From Gnetum montanum (taxonomy: Eukaryota > Streptophyta > Gnetopsida > Gnetales > Gnetaceae), in the NCBI GenBank assembly GCA_015680685.1, contig MNCI01028772.1, positions 202,157-240,687 of the forward strand: a stretch of 38,531 nucleotides of DNA, given 5' to 3'. The notes under the pieces are model-generated. The model was not told the origin of the DNA. It worked only from the letters and a program-made list of their open reading frames with translations, and ran no database searches. The position numbers were made by a program, and so were the translations under genes. Of the stretch, positions 21,001 through 31,821 are shown piece after piece. Position 1 is the stretch's first letter; every line of letters begins with the position of its first letter.

Positions 21001-21760
21001 TGCCATATTAACAAATAGAGGGCATAAGCAAGAAGGAATGCTATCATTGTAGTAAGATATGAATAAGAGAAACAAGAGAAAGCACCACAAGCAATCATCC
21101 TTAATGAGCAAAAATAAGAAGACTAATATAAATATAAAAAGTCTCATCAAACTCATAGATCCAATTCTCAAACACCAGTTGTATGAATCAAAGATCTTGT
21201 AAAGACAAAGCTATGTTCAACCCTTGTAGAAATTCTAAGAAGTGATGAGGCAGACTCTAGACTTAGGGGAATTTGAGGCCTAAAACCTCTAACAAATCTA
21301 GAAGGGATGAATTCAGGGATCATAGAAAGAGAATCAACTAGCATTATTCTTGAACTTCCCCATCTTCTTCATCATACTCATCAATAGACTTTGATAGGGG
21401 AGGATAAAGAGCAAGGGATCATGATAGAGAAAGGAGAAGCACTCATGAGAGGCAACCTAAGAGAAAAAGAAGGCATCTTAAAAATGTGAAATTTTATGAA
21501 GAAGATAGAGAAAGAGAAATTATACATGGGAAAGAGAGAATCATGATTATTGAAGGTGTCATTACTATAATAGAGTTTATGAACTCGAAGACTATAAAGA
21601 ATCCCTACTAGCCACTCGAAGTATGAATAACATAAGGGAAGTAGTGTACATACCTACCAAGCTTCTAAGGATAGTCGCATCAAATGAGTTAATATAAATA
21701 ATATTCCAAAGTTCAAAGAAGAATATAAAGTCAATCTACAACATCACCTTCAAGCCTTGT
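21001..21760 (+). pseudogene. Element B Gag middle part, degenerate
   Basis: Arg/Lys/Glu-rich sequence (about 21380-21560) leads to ESLLATRSMNNIREVVYIP, then NNIPKFKEEYKVN and HHLQAL. This aligns with EPLFATKSMLNIKEAVKIP, NNIPRFEGGYNFD and NHLQAF of element C. The match stops within the capsid-type core, where B is truncated or interrupted. Confidence 0.65.
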
Positions 21761-22816
21761 TTAACATTCCCATTTCCCAATGGTGTTACTGCATACCAAA
21801 GATGGTGTTTCTTTATAAATAATCTTGAGATTAGTGTAATAAGATTCGAAAGAGCAAGTTATAATTAAGACTTGAAAGGGCACACTGAAATAATAGGCAT
21901 GTCCCTTAAGGTAACCTTTGGGGGTTTGATTTAAGGTTTTTATACCTAGGCATTAAAGGTTATGTCATCATGGAGTTGCTGAGTCGATAAAGGCAAGTAA
22001 CAAGTCTTAGGTGAAGTGGAATAGGATAAGGACCAACCATCTCTTTTGGCCAGTTGTAGGCCTAACCATGGTTGTAGTGCTAAATTTCTTTTAAGGAATA
22101 GATGTAGAAGAAAGAAAACTTCAAGAAACACCTAGAGCCTAATCCACATACACTATGCCACATTAAGAAATCATCCTTTCCTCTTTCTTTTTACATTTTT
22201 CATCTTTTTCTTTTGCCTATAATGTTAAATGTTATATATACATTACACACAATGTTTAATATAATCTATATTTGATGTTTTCCATGACATTTGAGTATCA
22301 GATGTCACATTTTGTATTAGAGAAAACCACGATCCAAGGTCTATTCAAAATTGTGGGCCAACTACAATCTAATGAATCATGGAGCCATAACCCAAGGAAA
22401 GTCATGGACCACCATTAGATGTGTCATATGTCCACGATGATCCATGTAAGTTAAAAGATATCTTTCCATTGGTTTTCATGGACAATGGATCAAAAATCTA
22501 TAAGAGACATAGATCCACCAATCAACATGATTCTTTCAAGGATATTAGCAATCAAGACATCTAATTACACCTCATCAAGGGATCTGATTACACCTCATCA
22601 AGATTCATCAATTACAAGAGATGTTGGCAAGACAAGGATACACTAGTCTAGGTAACTCTTACCCATTTTATAGTGATGCTAGAAATGTTAATTAATTAAG
22701 TCCATTGTTAACTTATCTTAGAAAGATAATAACCTTGGCCCAAGTTGTTCTTGTCTCCTTTAGAACTTAGTATCCTAAGCACCTAATCCTTGTAACTTAA
22801 CATTATTCATCTCACA
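21761..22816. other. Unassigned sequence between elements B and C
   Basis: No recognised domain. A minus-strand stretch at 21946-22131 is open for 61 codons but matches nothing I know. A short direct repeat (TCTAATTACACCTCATCAAG and TCTGATTACACCTCATCAAG) lies at about 22560-22601. Confidence 0.35.
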
Positions 22817-23354
22817 TGATGAGTGACAAGGTACCCCTACACCCAACCATATGAATCACTAAGGCATTATGCGTAATCTAGTCAAATTCCATGGACCTAT
22901 AGTTATTTCATACACTAGTTTCTCTAGGAAGTGAAATGACATTGAGAACGTTTGTTGTCTTCCCAAATACACTTGTGAGGCTCAAGGATATGGTTTAAGT
23001 GTAATTGAGGTATATGAATTTTTGTCATTATATGTTATATGGATGTAATCACCTACAATAAGAATAAAGAGTAGAATAGATTAAAAGCCAAATTTTCTAT
23101 TGCCTAACTAGCCTAACACAAGTAACTATCCCACTTTCCTAAACACATATAGCATTGTTGGGCTACCAAATGTTAAGCATTGCTAGGTTACCAAATACTA
23201 TATGAATGCTTGAAGTGGTCATGCTTGTGTTCATTAACTACTAAAAATAAATTGCTTAATTGAAATGCATTAAAATAAGAAGCAAGAAAGTAAAATGCAA
23301 TAAAGAAAATACTAAGCTATTCTCAATGTGGCAAGGATTGCCAAAAGAGTTCAT

Positions 23355-23360
23355 TTTATT
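23355..23360 (-). promoter_or_regulatory. LTR polyadenylation signal (element C)
   Basis: AATAAA on the minus strand, 180 bases downstream of the TATA box. Confidence 0.5.
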
Positions 23361-23539
23361 CCCATCACACTACTATGCTCAGGTACATTAGTTCCTGAAC
23401 AAAGAACCATACACACTTTGGACTCCTTCTATGGACACTTAGAAAATATTCTAATTCTAAGGAAAATAAACTACAAGGGCTTTGCTACTCTTACTAGAAA
23501 ATATAAACTATGATCCTCAAAACTAGATCCCAAACATAG

Positions 23540-23548
23540 TATTTATAG
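23540..23548 (-). promoter_or_regulatory. LTR TATA box (element C)
   Basis: CTATAAATA on the minus strand, identical to the box in the LTRs of B and D. Confidence 0.65.
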
Positions 23549-23584
23549 GCTTGGGACATATACCCTAATGTTGGATATATGACA

Positions 23585-23634
23585 TCAGACCAAGGCCTTG
23601 ACGTCATGTACTCAACAACGAGGCCTTAGTCTGA
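23585..23634. promoter_or_regulatory. U3 palindrome with a TGACGTCA (bZIP-type) site
   Basis: TCAGACCAAGGCCT (23585) and AGGCCTTAGTCTGA (23621) are inverted repeats with one mismatch. Between them TGACGTCA at 23599-23606 is a perfect palindromic bZIP (TGA/CRE-type) core. It lies 50-60 bases upstream of the TATA box, a typical enhancer place. Function is inferred. Confidence 0.55.
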
Positions 23635-23906
23635 CATTATAGTTGACACAAAATGGTGATTCATCATACCTCCATGACTAAAAGAAAACTCATCCTTAAG
23701 TGAAGAAGAGGAGAAACAAGTTCTTTACAACACTTATTGGGTAGGTATAGAATTATTGACTGACATGACTTAGATAAAATAGATAGACGCTAAGTGCCAA
23801 AATGTATAGAATAACAATTTTTACAACATTGGGTGTTCATGAGAAGAGGAGTAAACACCCTAGAGAATATTGACATCCAAAACCTCTTTGGCAACAAAAG
23901 AATAAG

Positions 23907-23927
23907 AGAGAGAGAGATAGAGAGAAG
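23907..23927. repeat. GA microsatellite
   Basis: A GAGAGAGAGAGATAGAGAGA run. Confidence 0.85.
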
Positions 23928-24863
23928 ATTCAACAATCACGAATAGTCCTCATTGTGTGGTCTTGCTGCATCATCCTTAGTAAAGATAATATCACTTCCA
24001 ATCCTTGCTTTCCACTGCAATCACAACAGAATCATGAATTAGTATGCAATGTATAACACATAATTGTTAAATGCCTTGTCTCATCGATGGTTATACTTAG
24101 CTAAGTTGTGATTGTGGTTGATTAGTTCCTTAAGTAGTATTAGCGGGAAGGTTGACAAATAGGGTAAAATAGACAAGTAGTCCATTAAATTTGAAAAAGT
24201 TCAATATAAGAAAATATTTGAGGAGGGTATAATAATTCATAATAATATAAAGAAGAATTCACTGAAAACTATTATGAAGATGTATACAATTGGATATCAT
24301 TGATGGAGTAAACAAAAAGAATTTGATCGTAAGAGTGTCTAAGGGTAAAGAACTTAACTAACCCAACCAAAAGATATGCAAGTGGATCCTTCCCAAAGTA
24401 GACACAGGCCTGTTATGCCCTTGCACAACTTCAAACCAAAGAGTTTGTGGGCTTCGTGGATGACTAATGATTATGAAAGTTAAGTACAAAATCCCAAAAA
24501 AAAAAACTAACTAAGAATTCTAACACATCAAACCAGGACATCGAATCAAAAACATGAAACTGGTAGTGAGGTGAGACATGGAAATCATAGATGGATGAGA
24601 GAGAGTGGAATGGAGTTCCTAATTATGGTCACATGAAGTCCCTTATGGATTTTGTGGTTAAATGAATTGATAGGATCCATCCATAGTCCAAACCAAAACC
24701 AACCATGTTTAGTGACTTTGCATTGACATTCTAACACTAATCCATCCCATGAGACACAAGAGTGTTTCCAAAGAACAACCACCATTCCAAAATAGAAAAG
24801 AAGCATGAAGTGAGGAAGGGCCTTAATTAGAGGAGACTAGTTCCATAACTAGTGCTTGTAGCC

Positions 24864-25012
24864 CATTTATTTGGTCTAAGGGGTATGCTTTGAATTTTCA
24901 TCTTTTTTGAAATGGAAACCACACCATGCAAAGTTAATGCATTTATTTTGTCCAAGGGGTGTTCTTTGAATCCTCATCATCATTTTTTTGATAAGAAGCA
25001 CACCATGCAAAG
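24864..25012. repeat. Two-copy tandem repeat of about 76-79 bp
   Basis: CATTTATTTGGTCTAAGGGG...ACACCATGCAAAG is followed directly by CATTTATTTTGTCCAAGGGG...ACACCATGCAAAG. Three bases of indel separate the copies, which otherwise agree well. Confidence 0.75.
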
Positions 25013-25099
25013 ATTTATTCAACTTCCTTTATTGATTGGCACGGAATGGTAAGAAATCCATGAAAACACACATGCACATAGGAAAACAGAAAAGCACAA

Positions 25100-25690
25100 A
25101 GAACACCAAATCCATTTGGAACCACACCCTATTCAAACCTTTAAATCCTTTCCAATTTCGAAAACTACCAAAGTCATAAGTTTATTAAAGTTTTATTAAT
25201 GAAAAAGAAAGTGCACATTTCCGAAACAAGAAAAACCATAGAGTGTGTGGATGGGTGGATGTTGTGGACTCATTGCTTGTTGCATGAAAATGAAACCATA
25301 TCCTAATTATCCATCATAAAATTCAAAGTTAGAAACCATACACTAACAATAAAATAACAAAAATAGTACATACCACTAGAAAGTAATGCATTACCAATGT
25401 ACCTGGCACTTATTAACGAAAAGTTAGAAAATCACATCAAATAAAAGAAAATATAGAAGAAAGCATAAAATGTTGAAGAAATGTCAGATGTACTAACGAT
25501 GGTGTAAAACAAAAACTAGAAAAGATTAACAACATAAAAACAAAAAGATGTAAAATAAAGAATGTGTAAAAAAAAGTTATAAAATTAAAAATATGTAAAA
25601 AAAAAGTTGAAAAACTAAGGAGCTACCTAAATCATTAGCATGAGTGGCCATCTCCCCCATGACTAAGTTGAAAGGAGGAGGAAATCTAAA
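25100..25690 (-). other. Element C 3' noncoding region
   Basis: This aligns with 4081-4690 of element A. It also has a local repeat of ATGTAAAAAAAAGTT-type units at about 25545-25610 (three degenerate copies). No ORF is shared with A. Confidence 0.5.
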
Positions 25691-26890
25691 ATATTGAGTG
25701 TGGTTGCCCATTGGATGAGATGCTTGTTGTGTAAGCTAGTGTATGCTCATGGAAAGGTTTGATTTGTTGAATGTTGACCAACTATTTCTTATTTGGGCTC
25801 TCAGATTTATAGATCATCATGGCCCTAGAAGGAAAAGTCTCATAAATAATGTAAGGTTCTTTCCACAATGTTTGAAACTTAGTTCGTTGAGGTATGTGTG
25901 TGGGGTTCCAGTAATGAACCTTATCTCATAGTTAAATTTGAATTTTCTAATTTTCAAGTCATGATGCTTTTTGTTATCGGCCTTTTGCAACTCGTTAGAT
26001 GATAAGGCTACTAATCAGTTTTTGTCTAGTAGGTTGAGATTCATTAGTCTTTCTTTTTGGCCTAGACTTAAGTCAAGGTCAAGGTCACAAGTCATTGAAA
26101 GTGTACTAAGTTTAGATTGAATAAGAAGTGTTGGTAGTTTGTTGTACACAAGCTCATAGGGAGAGTAGCCTATGGGAAGTTTCCAAGTTGAGCAGTAGGC
26201 CTAAAGGACATCATTTAGTTTTATGCTCTAGTCCTTCCTATACTTGCTAATAATTCTTGTTAGTATTCTTTTGATTTCCCTATTAGTAACCTCAACTTGA
26301 CCATTAGCTTAGGAATGGTAAGGTGCTGTGAGTTTGTGTTCAACCCCTAAGCATTGCATGAGCTTCCAAAAAGTAGTGCTTGTAAAATGAGTTCCATTAT
26401 CAAAAATTAATGCACATAGCACACCAAACCTTTTTACAACATTTTTTTGTACAAACTGAGTAGAAATAGAAAATGTACAGTCGATGATGGTTGCTACTTC
26501 TACCCATTTTATACAATAGTCAATAGTGACTATGATGTACATATTTCTATTTGACATAGACATGATGGAACCCATGAAATCAATGCCCCAGATGTCAAAT
26601 AGTTCTAATGGTTGAATCCATTGTTGAGGTCCCTCTATTTGAGTAGTCATTCCACCATCTTGTTGACATTGTTTACAAGAGTGGATGTAATGATGAGCAT
26701 TCTTGAAGAGTGTTGGCCAATAGTATCCTACCATTAGGATTTTAATGGCCATGCTTCTCCCAGCATAGTGTCCTCCACAAGGTCCTTCATGAGCATCTTG
26801 GAGCATGCATAATTGATTAGCATCAGGGACACACCAACAAACCAAGCCATCAACACACAGCTTGTAAAGTTGTCCATTGATTTCCATGAA
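25690..26890 (-). pseudogene. Element C integrase, DDE triad retained
   Basis: The minus strand is open from 26887 to 26309. It encodes an H2C2 zinc-binding domain (H-E-G-P-C-G-G-H-Y-A-G-R, then CKQCQQ) and the rve core: IWGIDFMGS (first Asp), TKWVEA-like IKWVEV, LIFDNGTHF (second Asp), LTAPYHS, a stop, then ANGQVEVTNREI (Glu). All three catalytic residues are present. Downstream the C-terminal region reads GYSPYELVY, then LWKEPYIIYETFPSRAM. TAA and TAG stops fall after HS, after KYRKD and within the C-terminal part. The enzyme family inserts retrotransposon cDNA into the host genome. This is the best-preserved domain in the window, but no full-length protein can be made. Confidence 0.85.
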
Positions 26891-26949
26891 ATGCTTTACC
26901 TAGTGAAGAAACAACCATTTCTTTTAGTGGTCCAACCCTTGTGGCATCT

Positions 26950-27360
26950 CTTGAGTGAGAAGATAGGTGAAAATGTTATCGTACCATTTTAGCTCATTGG
27001 GCATTTATTTAGTTATCGCTCCAACAAAGAGAAGTTCATCAAGAAATGTATTAGATAAAAGGCTTTCATCTTCTTTGTCATCCCATCGTAACTGAGACAA
27101 GTAATTAGTGACCACATTCTCAATGCCCTTTCGATCTACCATTGTAAGATCGAATTCCTGTAAGATCACTAGCCATTGTATGACATAGGGGCTCACCATT
27201 GGCTTCTTCATTAGGAAACAGATGGAACTTTATTCATGTGCACAAACACCTTATATCCAAGGACATAATTCTTAAACTTCTCTAGAGAAAACACCTCTTC
27301 CATCAATTCTTTCTTTATGGTGGTGTACTTCAATTGTGCATCCACAATGCTTCAGTTGGT
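26950..27360 (-). pseudogene. Element C RNase H and tether, degenerate
   Basis: The minus strand encodes KKPMVSPYVIQWLVILQEF, DLTMVDRKGIENVVTNYLSQ and LRWDDKEDESLLSN. This is the end of the gypsy RNase H domain and the linker to integrase (the pattern EFDL-VRDKKG-EN-VAD-LSRL). The first half of RNase H, to the right, is broken by frameshifts but keeps a KNNEHPYYIHYTN-like block. Confidence 0.75.
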
Positions 27361-27459
27361 GTAGTGAATGTAGTATGGATGTTCCTTGTTATCTAACTGC
27401 ATCAGCACTGCTTCCAAAGCATAATTTGATGCATCCTTCATGATGTGAAATGGCTTGGA

Positions 27460-28400
27460 CTAGTCAAGTGCTTGTAGAATTGGGGTCTCTACCTTGATTC
27501 CTGCTTATGATATTTTATGCCCTAGTACAATGCCCTCATGGACCATGAGATGACTATTCTGCCAATTGATCCACAAGTTAGTTTCAACACATCATTTTAG
27601 CACTTGCTCAAGGTAGTCCAGGGCTTGCTCAAATATAGCTCCATAGGTGGAGAAGTCATCCATGAAGACTTCTACACCACTACCAATTTGCTATTGAAAG
27701 ATGCTCAAGACGAGGCATTGAAATGTGGCAAAATCATTGCATAGACCAAACAACATCTTACGATATGTGAAAGTTCCCCAGGGACTCATGAATGTCATCT
27801 TTGCTTAGTCTTTTGGTGTAATTTGAATTTTGTTATAGCCACTATAACCATCTAGGAAGCTGTAGTGGCAATGCCTAGATATGGTGTTGAGCACCTGGTT
27901 AACAAATGACAATGGAAAATGATCTTTGAATGTTGCCATATTCAGTAGTCTAAAGTTGATGTAGACCCACCACTTTCCACCTTTCTTTTGAAAAATTATG
28001 AGTGGGATAACCCACTTGCTCTCCGCAATGGGATAGGTGAACCCTGCCTTGATGAGTTACTCAATTTCCTCTTTGATTTGCTTCAATTTGGGGTTCAGTT
28101 GCCTCTATGGTTGTCATTTTGGCTTCATGGCCAAGTCGATGTAGATGTGATGTTGGCATATCCTCAGATCAATCCCTGTGAGTTCAAGATATGGCCAAGC
28201 AAAATTTGTTAACCATCTTTCAACTACCTTCAACAACATCTATTCTTCTTTTGGAGCAAGTATTGCATTGATGATAACCAAATTCTTATTTTTAAAAAAC
28301 ACATATTCCATTTTGATCAGTAATGTTTTTAGTTTCAGGGGCTATTGCTTGAAGTTCTCAGGAAATTCCAACTCTTCCCAATGAGTATCATCATTTGTGT
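27460..28400 (-). pseudogene. Element C reverse transcriptase, degenerate
   Basis: Right to left the blocks are LKLKTLLIKMEYVF (RT lead-in), a region with several frameshifts, MLFGLCNDFATFQ, and the catalytic strand VEVFMDDFSTYGAIFEQALD with its FMDD box at 27655-27666. FGLCN-APATFQ and FMDD are typical of Athila/Tat RT. Stops occur between the blocks. Confidence 0.8.
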
Positions 28401-28639
28401 CATCAGAGAGTTAGTGACAAACTTGCTCTAGTTCATCCATGTTCATGACATATTCACATGTTAGGCTCTCAGTTGTTTCCATGCATAGTGTGCTGCTTTC
28501 AGAATTCGTAGTTAGCCACTAGGTTCCCTCTTGCTTTGTGGCTACTACGTATAGACACCTTTGAATTTTAGCTTTTGGCACACACCATTTGCATGCAAAG
28601 AGAGATGCTTGCTTAATGGCCCAAAGTTTCTACACACAA

Positions 28640-29060
28640 TTATACCCTATATTGCTGTATGCAATGCATGGAACTCTTTTCTACTCGATATTTCCAAACA
28701 AATTTTCTTTAGATATCTCCAAGGAAAGATCTCTAATGCCCATCCTTAAGCTATAGTGCTCAGCCATGTGCTTTCCATGATGATTAGGAAGTCTCCTTTG
28801 TAGTTTTCTACTTTAATTACTAGGAAATTAGTAGGATATGACCACCTATAAACAGTGGTCACAATGTCTTCTACCAGCCCTAATGGTACAGTGATGAACT
28901 AATTTGCCAATTCAAATTTGATGTTGCTCTTCTTGAGAGGAGGCATGTTCCAAGCAATGTACATCTCGTGAGAAATGAAATTGACACCAGAACTTGAATC
29001 GAGAAGAGCCTTGCATGATTAATTCCTAGCAATCTATAAATAAATCAAAGGACTTCCAAG
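28640..29060 (-). pseudogene. Element C aspartic protease, degenerate
   Basis: The minus strand reads KALLDSSSGVNFISHEMY, AWNMPPLKKSNIKFEL, then FLIIMESTWLSTI and MGIRDLSLEIS. It has the retropepsin arrangement, with the active-site motif as LDSSSG where LDSGS is usual. A stop follows FELAN. It matches the proteases of A and D. Confidence 0.75.
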
Positions 29061-29780
29061 ATTGGTTACTTTCCTAGAAAGGTTTCCTACACGAATCCAA
29101 TCAAACACAGTGTGAGTAAGCATTATGGTATGGATCATTGGTAGAGTTTGGTTTGAAGGAGGCCCAAAAGAATTTGATATGGAGGAAGAGGTAAGAGCAA
29201 GGTTGTCAACTATGGATGTAGGTGAAGGCTTAGGTGGACTACGGGGTTAAAGGAAAGGTCTCTTATTTGATTGGGAATTCAACCCCTTTGATTGATGATT
29301 CTATTGCAAATTAAGATCCCTCGTAACATTGTGTTGTTGCAGTTGAGTGGGCAATTCACCCTGCATAGGAGGAGCAGGAAGTAGCTATGCAACTAAAGGA
29401 GGAATATGTGCAAGGATAGGAGAAGGGTAAGGATAAGGGGTGGCATCCCTTCTTTCATGTGGAGGAGTTTGATAGAAATTAGAAGGGTGGTAGTAAGGCT
29501 AAATATTAGAAATGTGACTGGAAGAGTCGTGTGGAGACATGGGTTATTGAACATGGTAACCATATGGGTCAGGTTGTCGATCAGGGTATTGTTGCCTTAA
29601 CGATGCAAATGCCTATGATTGTGGTTGCCACCATTATGGGTATGTTCATATGATTGTGGTTGAGCTTCACTTAGATAATACATTTGTTGCTAGCAGAACT
29701 GCCTAAGATTACCTTGAGGATAAGGTAACCTTATGGATGTTTGCCTTTGTGTAAGTTATGGATGTAAGACATACATCCCA
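29061..29780 (-). pseudogene. Element C Gag-to-protease linker
   Basis: Codons rich in Pro, Gln and Tyr on the minus strand match the Pro/Gln/Tyr-rich linker after the knuckle in D (about 36850-37180). Frames are broken. No separate gene is indicated. Confidence 0.5.
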
Positions 29781-29789
29781 GACTCTTGA

Positions 29790-29930
29790 AGATGTAACAC
29801 AATGAGGCAAAATCCCTTAGGATGTTCATATTGGAAAACATCACATCCATGATCATCATCTGATTCATTATCTACAACCTCTTCTATTGCAGAAATTTTT
29901 CCCTTACCTTTGTAATATGCATGTTTAGCT
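29790..29930 (-). pseudogene. Element C Gag knuckle region
   Basis: The minus strand reads GKGKISAIEEVVDN, then CDVFQYEHPKGFC followed by LHLQES. It aligns with CVVCQYEHPKGCC in D. The second Cys is Phe here, so the knuckle is damaged. Confidence 0.65.
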
Positions 29931-29989
29931 TTCGTGCACCTCCTACACTTACAATTACAATCTTGTTTTATGGACTCTTTAGTGATTTT

Positions 29990-30800
29990 GAGGAAAACTT
30001 GAAATCAGCTATCCATGGAGCCCCTTAATTGATCAACCTTTTCAATAAGTTTAGATTTGAATTGTTGAAGTGGCAACACTTTCTTCCCCCTCGTTGAATA
30101 TGGATTTCTCCTCACTATCGCAAAATCGAACCTCCTGCTTACAAATGGAAGGATCACGATTGTACTCCTCTGTAGTTTTTCGTTTTCATAGTTCACCCTT
30201 CTCTTTGGCTACCTACTCTATTAATCTTTGTACTTGATGAACACTTAGTTCTGACAATCGCCCCTAGGCATAGACACCAAGGGTTTTCCTTATTTCATTG
30301 CAAAACCCATCTACAATGTGGTGAAGTTGTACCAATTGAGAATAACCATGGCTAGGACATTTATGCATTAAGGCATAGTATCAACCAATGGTAGCATCCA
30401 AGGGTTCATATGCTCCTTGCTTGCAACCTTAAATTTTCTTTCTTAAGTTGGACACCCATGAGTATGTTTGATACTTATCATTGAACAACTCAAGCATGGT
30501 ACTCCATCATTTGATAGATTCCAGCTCCAAGAACCAATACCAATTCTCTACTTCTTTGATGAGTGTCCTTGGGAACAACTTTAATTTCTGCCACTTGTTT
30601 TCTATGTTTTGCAAGGCACATGCATCTTGAAAAGCTTGAAGATGATTTTGTGGATCAAAGTTATATCCCCCTTCAAATCGAGGAATATTATTCATGTCTA
30701 ATCATTTGATCAAGCTATCTTTCACATGACTTGTTGGAATTTTGACTGCCTCTTTGATGTTGAGCATACTTTTGGTGGCAAATAGAGGCTCATCAAGGCC
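29990..30800 (-). pseudogene. Element C Gag capsid-type core, degenerate
   Basis: The minus strand reads EPLFATKSMLNIKEAVKIP, MNNIPRFEGGYNFD, NHLQAFQDACALQNIE, LKLFPRTLIKEVENWYWFLE and LESIK. After frame changes come CPSHGYSQLVQLHHIVDGF and NEIRKTLGVYA. This is the retrotrans_gag pattern (LFP-x-TL-x-A-x-WY-x-LE, then the downstream helices). A near-continuous piece remains at 30507-30695. Frame changes and stops break the rest. Confidence 0.75.
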
Positions 30801-31439
30801 TTGATCATGGTGTCCATGATGCCCTCTACTACCCCTTCGTTCATGGTGATGTGCCTCTCTTGAACGTCTACACCATTGATCTTACTTGTCTTGATGGTCC
30901 CTTTAGTTGTTGTGTTCCTATAGATCAGTTCATTCATTTCAATCACCTCCATCATAGTCTCGCATTTTGCGGTTACGGTCAGAGCCAAAAGAAGAAGATG
31001 ATGACAAAGGGGAAGAGGAAGGAAAACTAGCACTATCATAGTGCCTACTACCACCTCTTTGGCAATTGTGACCACGATCACAATCATGCTTCTTATTGAC
31101 ATTCTTGTCTTGACATGCCCCTCTGGATCCTTCTTTGTCATTGGATCCCTTATTACCAGAATCAAGATTGTGAACTGTGGATTGCAGATTCTGGTTTTGA
31201 CCTCTATTGCCAAAGTCAAAGAGAGGAGCATCATTGTATGAAAAACCCCTGAAGAAGTGTTCCCCACTAGCTTATTGGTATAATAGGAATGGAAAATCGT
31301 TAAGTCCTTTTCCCTTTGAAAGTTCATAGTGTTGTTCCAACTACCAATCTCCCAGGCATTGTGCTTCGGTGGGATGATAATCCCCAACATCGACATCTTC
31401 CACATTATACTTTCCATGGTGGTCTTGAAGACCACATCA
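30801..31439 (-). pseudogene. Element C Gag basic, low-complexity part
   Basis: Arg/Asp/His/Ser-rich codons on the minus strand lie between the N-terminal motif and the capsid-type core. A long open stretch here (about 30722-31444) reads as Met/Ile/Val-rich in one frame and RDRD/HH-rich in another; the latter fits Gag. The open frame is probably a shadow. Confidence 0.5.
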
Positions 31440-31661
31440 TGCAAACATTTGATAGAGCATTACAGGAGTAGCACGATCAGGCGACAACACAATGTTGCCC
31501 TCCATGTCATGCCATTGCAGCAGTTCATCTTGGTGTAGGATGAAGGTGAAGTTTGGCACATACTCATCAAGGTGAGTATATGTGATTCGGTACTATTGAG
31601 GCTTTGTCAAGAAAACGTTATCAACCTTGGACAAAGAAACGCTCTTGTGAGAAAAAGACAT
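31440..31661 (-). pseudogene. Element C Gag N-terminus
   Basis: ATG at 31661 gives MSFSHKSVSLSKVDNVFLTK, a stop, then RITYTHLDEYVPNFTFILHQ, DELLQWHDMEGNIVLSPDRA and MLYQMFA, then a stop. This copy has Gln (CAA) at the codon where B and D have a TAG. It sits about 140 bases inside the PBS. Confidence 0.7.
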
Positions 31662-31802
31662 TTTTAATTAGCAAAATAAAAGTCACAATGTGCTCTGAGA
31701 ATTTGTTGTAGTAATTGTAAAATAAGATAGGACTCTCAAGCTTGTTCCAATAATTTAAATACTTTCACTAGGTCCTAGATAGCACACAAAACAATAAAAA
31801 GG

Positions 31803-31820
31803 TCCCCAACAATAGTGCTA
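31803..31820 (-). other. Element C primer-binding site (tRNA-Asp type)
   Basis: TAGCACTATTGTTGGGGA on the minus strand, one base inside the LTR end. All differences from TGGCGCCGTTGCCGGGGA are C-to-T or G-to-A. Confidence 0.6.
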
Positions 31821-31821
31821 A

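Larger units (their letters stand above)
18663..21760 (+). mobile_element. Element B: 5' fragment of an Athila/Tat-like gypsy element
   Basis: The order is 5' LTR (interrupted by a LINE), PBS, leader and part of gag. Similarity to elements A and C ends within the capsid-type core near 21760; protease, RT and integrase are absent. The leader and Gag start closely resemble those of element D (both start MAS). The 3' part was lost by truncation. Confidence 0.75.
22817..23666 (-). mobile_element. LTR, probable 3' LTR of element C
   Basis: 850 bp, bounded by TGATGAGTG on the left and ATTCATCA on the right. On the minus strand it has a U3 palindrome with a TGACGTCA site, a TATA box, an AATAAA signal 180 bases farther, and a U5 that matches the 5' LTR of A and the LTR fragment of C. 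Small frames inside it are not genes. Confidence 0.75.
23667..25099 (-). other. Element C long 3' region
   Basis: This lies between the candidate 3' LTR and the part that aligns with element A. No envelope-like or other protein is recognised. It holds a GA microsatellite (about 23907-23927) and a two-copy repeat (24864-25012). Athila-group elements often have a long region after pol; whether all of this is original to C is unknown. Confidence 0.4.

Noticed and set aside
22817-23666. Solo LTR
   Set aside because: Its flanking 5-mers (TCACA and TACCT) do not match. It has the same orientation as element C, so a 3' LTR of C is the better reading, though not proven.
30722-31444. Longest open frame in the window (240 codons, minus strand)
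   Set aside because: Its composition is Met/Ile/Val-rich and it lacks Gag motifs. The homologous Gag reading lies in other frames, so it is a shadow over low-complexity Gag sequence, although it covers real Gag DNA.
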